Positions 61,542 to 64,000 of a stretch of 64,000 nucleotides of DNA are shown piece after piece. The DNA is taken from contig NZ_CP021030.1 in the NCBI RefSeq assembly GCF_002117485.1, positions 1,057,001 through 1,121,000 on the forward strand, given 5' to 3'. How positions within the stretch are numbered: position 1 is the first letter of the stretch; every line of letters starts with the position of its first letter. The notes beneath the pieces were generated by a model that did no database searches, was not told the DNA's origin, and saw only the letters and a program-made list of their open reading frames with translations. A program made the position numbers and the translations under genes. Source of the DNA: Rhizobium sp. NXC14 (lineage in GTDB: Bacteria; Pseudomonadota; Alphaproteobacteria; Rhizobiales; Rhizobiaceae).

Positions 61542-62093
61542 ATGAACGACGACCATCCGGAGCGCAAGAGCCCGACAACACCGGCCGCGGAAGGATTAAC
61601 GCCTGCGTTAACCCGTAACATCGAGGCTATCATGCAGCGCCGCCGGCAGAGCCAAAATGCAGCGTCTGCTCAGGAGCGTTCCGCTGCTTTGATCAGCAAG
61701 TTCGCCGGTTCCATGATGTTCGTCTACATTCACATCGTGTTTTACGGAGTCTGGATCATCGCCAATGTGGGATTGCTCCCACAGGTTCCACCCTGGGACC
61801 CCTCTTTGGTCATTCTCGCTATGGAGGCTTCGGTCGAGGCGATCTTTCTCTCGACATTCGTCTTGATCAACCAGAACCGAATGGCTGCACAAGACAATAT
61901 CCGCGCCGATCTCGACCTCCAGATCAGCTTATTAAACGAACACGAGACGACACGCCTGATCGCCATGGTCGAAGCCATTGCAAAGAAGCTTGAAGTCCCG
62001 ACCGAGGCGGACCATGAGGTAGAAGAGCTGAAGAAGGACATCGCGCCGGAAGCCGTGTTGGATCGCATCCAGGCGGAAGGGGAAGACAAGTAG
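61542..62093 (+). CDS. DUF1003 membrane protein
   Basis: 183 residues. Cytosolic N-terminus with ALTRNIEAIMQRRRQSQNAA, two transmembrane helices (MMFVYIHIVFYGVWIIANVG and EASVEAIFLSTFVLINQNRM) joined by the conserved WDPSLVIL loop, then a long helical tail. Matches DUF1003, of unknown function. ATG 61542. Confidence 0.88.
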   Translation: MNDDHPERKSPTTPAAEGLTPALTRNIEAIMQRRRQSQNAASAQERSAALISKFAGSMMFVYIHIVFYGVWIIANVGLLPQVPPWDPSLVILAMEASVEAIFLSTFVLINQNRMAAQDNIRADLDLQISLLNEHETTRLIAMVEAIAKKLEVPTEADHEVEELKKDIAPEAVLDRIQAEGEDK

Positions 62094-62247
62094 AAGGGGC
62101 AATGTTCGCGCTGTAAAAGCGGGCGGATGTTGGTGCCTCGCCGTTGTTGTCGGCGCAGTGGACGGCCGCTGTCGGAAATAGCTTGTAGGCGGCCACGGAT
62201 GCCGTGTTGATGATGTGGCCGCGGTGTCCGCTGAGGCTTGCGGTGGC

Positions 62248-62405
62248 GGTGCGTGCGCCTTTGGCGCGCGCATACTGTATCGGCAGAAGGTTCACCCCTC
62301 CGTCGTCCTCGGGCTTGACCCGAGGACCCACGCCCGCCTCCGCGACTGTGGCAATGGATTCCGGCTCAAGGCCTGGAATGACGGTGAGTGGGGGGTGCGT
62401 TGCCG
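62248..62405. repeat. Dispersed repeat (copy 2 of 2)
   Basis: GGTGCGTGCGCCTTTGGCGC, GCGCATACTGTATCGGCAGA, then the palindrome CGTCCTCGGGCTTGACCCGAG (62302-62322). Same unit as at 55774. The gap 62094-62442 has no supported gene. Confidence 0.7.
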
Positions 62406-62442
62406 CCCGCTCGCCGTTGGCCCTCCAATATATTCCATCGAG

Positions 62443-62832
62443 TTATTTCCCGATGAGAGCCAACTGCCGATCGAAATCAGAGGGATCGAAATAGTCGCGC
62501 CACACGGTGATCGCTCCCTCCACGACCGTCAGCGTCCCCATGACCGGAAGTATGATTTTTCCACCACCCTCATGCAGGAACACATCAAGCCGTTCGTTAA
62601 GGACGACATTTCCGGCCGCCGCGATCTGTGTCACCGTCCAATCGACGGTGAATGTCGTTCCAATTCCGAAATCCCGGTGAAACTTTCGGACGTTCTCGCG
62701 CCCGATGATATTCGGGAGCGGTACGTTGTCATACAGCACTTCTTCGGAAAGCATGGCGATCGCCTCGTCGATGTGGCCCGCGTTCCAGTGGCCGAAGAAG
62801 GTCAGGGCTGTCTTGGTTGGGTCAGTCGACAT
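62443..62832 (-). CDS. Limonene-1,2-epoxide hydrolase-like protein
   Basis: 129 residues of the SnoaL/NTF2 fold. Residues match the active site of limonene-epoxide hydrolase: Tyr and Asn in LYDNVPLP, Arg and Asp in NERLDVF, and a second Asp in TVWRDYFD, so it may open a small epoxide. ATG 62832. Lies downstream of an SDR gene on the same strand, about 80 bases away. Confidence 0.82.
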   Translation of the reverse strand: MSTDPTKTALTFFGHWNAGHIDEAIAMLSEEVLYDNVPLPNIIGRENVRKFHRDFGIGTTFTVDWTVTQIAAAGNVVLNERLDVFLHEGGGKIILPVMGTLTVVEGAITVWRDYFDPSDFDRQLALIGK

Positions 62833-62910
62833 TTAGTGAATTCCTTCTTGAAGGGTTCGAAAACCCGAGCGACATTTCAGAGAGTTCTGGATCGAAATGC
62901 TGAAAAGCCT

Positions 62911-63651
62911 TCAGACCAGCCGCGATCCACCGTCCAGGTTGAGCGTCGCGCCGTTCATCCAGCCATTCGCCATCAAGAACACCACTGCCGCCCCGGCTTC
63001 CTCAGCGCTCCCGAGACGATGTAACGGCAATGTTGCCCTGAGGCCCTCGACAAAGGCGTCGCGACCGTCGCCAAGTGCCTTGCCGAGCAGTGGAGTATCG
63101 ATCGGACCCGGCGAAAGGGTGTTCACCCGGCGCGGCGCGAGTTCCAACGCAAGGCCGCGTGCCAATGCTTCCATCGCTGCCGAAGCGGCAGCTAGAACCG
63201 CCGTCCCATAGGCATTTGGTCGGTCGCCCAGTGCTCCGGATATGAATGTCACCGAACCGTCGGCGGCGAGCCGGTCTCCAAGGGACCGAAGCGTATATAT
63301 CGCCGCCCAGACGCGCTCTTCGAACGCGCGGCGGAGATGGTCGACGTCGGCTTCCAGCACCTTGCCGACGACGAAGCTTCCGGCCATCAAGACGAGGTGA
63401 TCGACATGGTCGATATCAGCGAGCGCGGATTCGATGGCCGCGCGCTTGGTCACATCGGCCGCCCTCCAGCCACTGAGGCCATGTTGTTCTGCGGCTTGTT
63501 TTGCCCGTTCGGCGTCAGATCCAACCACGATGACTTTTGCGCCGAAGGACTTGGCTTGTGTGGCTGCGGCGAGGCCGATCCCCGAGGTGCCGCCGACGAT
63601 GAGTATGGTTTTGCCTGATAGGGTATCCGAGATGTTTGATTGAGTGCCCAT
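62911..63651 (-). CDS. Short-chain dehydrogenase/reductase
   Basis: 246 residues. [20 protein letters not shown] (GGxxGIG), HLVLMAGSF (NAG replaced by MAG), SFISGALG and the C-terminal [16 protein letters not shown]. The canonical YxxxK is replaced by [11 protein letters not shown] (no Lys in place), so catalysis may be altered, as in the SDR group of LysR-linked oxidoreductases. ATG 63651. Divergent from the LysR gene, which probably controls it. Confidence 0.85.
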   Translation of the reverse strand: MGTQSNISDTLSGKTILIVGGTSGIGLAAATQAKSFGAKVIVVGSDAERAKQAAEQHGLSGWRAADVTKRAAIESALADIDHVDHLVLMAGSFVVGKVLEADVDHLRRAFEERVWAAIYTLRSLGDRLAADGSVTFISGALGDRPNAYGTAVLAAASAAMEALARGLALELAPRRVNTLSPGPIDTPLLGKALGDGRDAFVEGLRATLPLHRLGSAEEAGAAVVFLMANGWMNGATLNLDGGSRLV

Positions 63652-63705
63652 CGCTCTGGCTCCGTTTTGGAGGCGCTCGATTGCGCCGATGGCCAGAAAG
63701 TAATT

Positions 63706-63729
63706 CCAATTGCCTCGATTGATAATTGG
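63706..63729. promoter_or_regulatory. Possible LysR operator
   Basis: Inverted repeat CCAATT (63706-63711) and AATTGG (63724-63729), inside GCCTCGATTGATAATTGG, between the divergent SDR and LysR genes. Confidence 0.4.
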
Positions 63730-63756
63730 CCCAATATTCGCTTTACTCATGCCATC

Positions 63757-64000
63757 ATGGCACAAAGCGGTATAGAACGTCTCACGGGCCTGATTGCATT
63801 TGCGCGGGCCGCATCCCTTGGAAGCTACACTGCGGCAGCCCGCGCGCTTGCGGTGTCACCGTCGGCCGTCAGCAAGAGCGTCCAGCGGCTCGAGCAGCAG
63901 CTCGGCATTGTCCTGTTCCTCCGTACCACGCGCTCTCTGACGCTTACGCCGGAGGGCCGCGATCTGCACGATCGCGCGCTGCGTCTGCTGCGGCAGGCCG
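63757..64000 (+). CDS. LysR-family regulator (5' part only)
   Basis: First 81 codons: [20 protein letters not shown] then [20 protein letters not shown] and [20 protein letters not shown], the LysR N-terminal helix-turn-helix. The rest is outside the window. Divergent from the SDR gene. Confidence 0.9.
   Translation, partial: MAQSGIERLTGLIAFARAASLGSYTAAARALAVSPSAVSKSVQRLEQQLGIVLFLRTTRSLTLTPEGRDLHDRALRLLRQA

Overview
The window is a high-GC alphaproteobacterial chromosome segment, most likely from the Rhizobium etli / leguminosarum / phaseoli group. The pointers are the gene order mutY - DUF721 (DciA-like) - DsbA-like - smc, the pyruvate phosphate dikinase gene nearby, many RIME palindromes (Rhizobium-specific intergenic mosaic elements), other rhizobial REP-like repeats, and small DUF982 genes. 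The assignment rests on sequence recognition only.

Layout. 1-13.9 kb: core genes (mutY, DciA-like, DsbA-like lipoprotein, smc, glutathione transferase, ppdK) and small conserved unknowns, with a decayed RelB/RelE-like pair at 1.9-2.2 kb. 13.9-16.4 kb: tandem 110-bp repeats, a broken IS630 element and a broken IS110 element. 16.5-23.6 kb: redoxin, esterase, NUDIX, WYL regulator with VOC protein, and a three-gene cluster (saccharopine-dehydrogenase-like/DUF4166, DCC thiol oxidoreductase, MBL hydrolase). 23.7-25.1 kb: an MNT/HEPN-type pair between tRNA-Gln(TTG) and a decayed tRNA-Gln copy. 26.5-31.7 kb: a TetR regulator with three operator palindromes facing a PspA-like - YiaAB - acyltransferase/acyl-ACP synthetase gene group (membrane maintenance). 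32-34.5 kb: peptidase M19 and a TetA-like MFS pump. 35-41.8 kb: three IS110-family elements around an unusual aminotransferase/2-hydroxyacid-dehydrogenase fusion. 42.7-48.2 kb: tRNA-Pro(CGG) followed by the early region of a prophage remnant with a CI/LexA-like repressor and a repeated operator. 49-64 kb: accessory genes (Imm50-like, GFA, GT25, OmpR two-component pair, ArsR/SDR, SDR-DoxX-like, thioredoxin-reductase-like, Mn-catalase fusion, DUF1003, limonene-epoxide-hydrolase-like, SDR, LysR).

The most interesting system is the IS110 family. Two distinct elements (type A at 15.3 and 39.4 kb on the plus strand; type B at 35.0 and 40.7 kb on the minus strand) all sit exactly inside RIME palindromes. 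Between each left end and its recombinase gene lies a non-coding stretch that folds like an IS621-type bridge RNA: a 5' hairpin, a target-binding loop and a donor-binding loop. By eye, the loop guide segments match the observed RIME target halves and the element's own joined ends, with a CT core dinucleotide in both types. At 39.3-41.8 kb one RIME carries one insertion of each type; removing both in silico restores an inverted repeat with arms of about 57 bp. The window therefore seems to hold two bridge-RNA-guided recombinases that independently use a dispersed genomic palindrome as their landing site.
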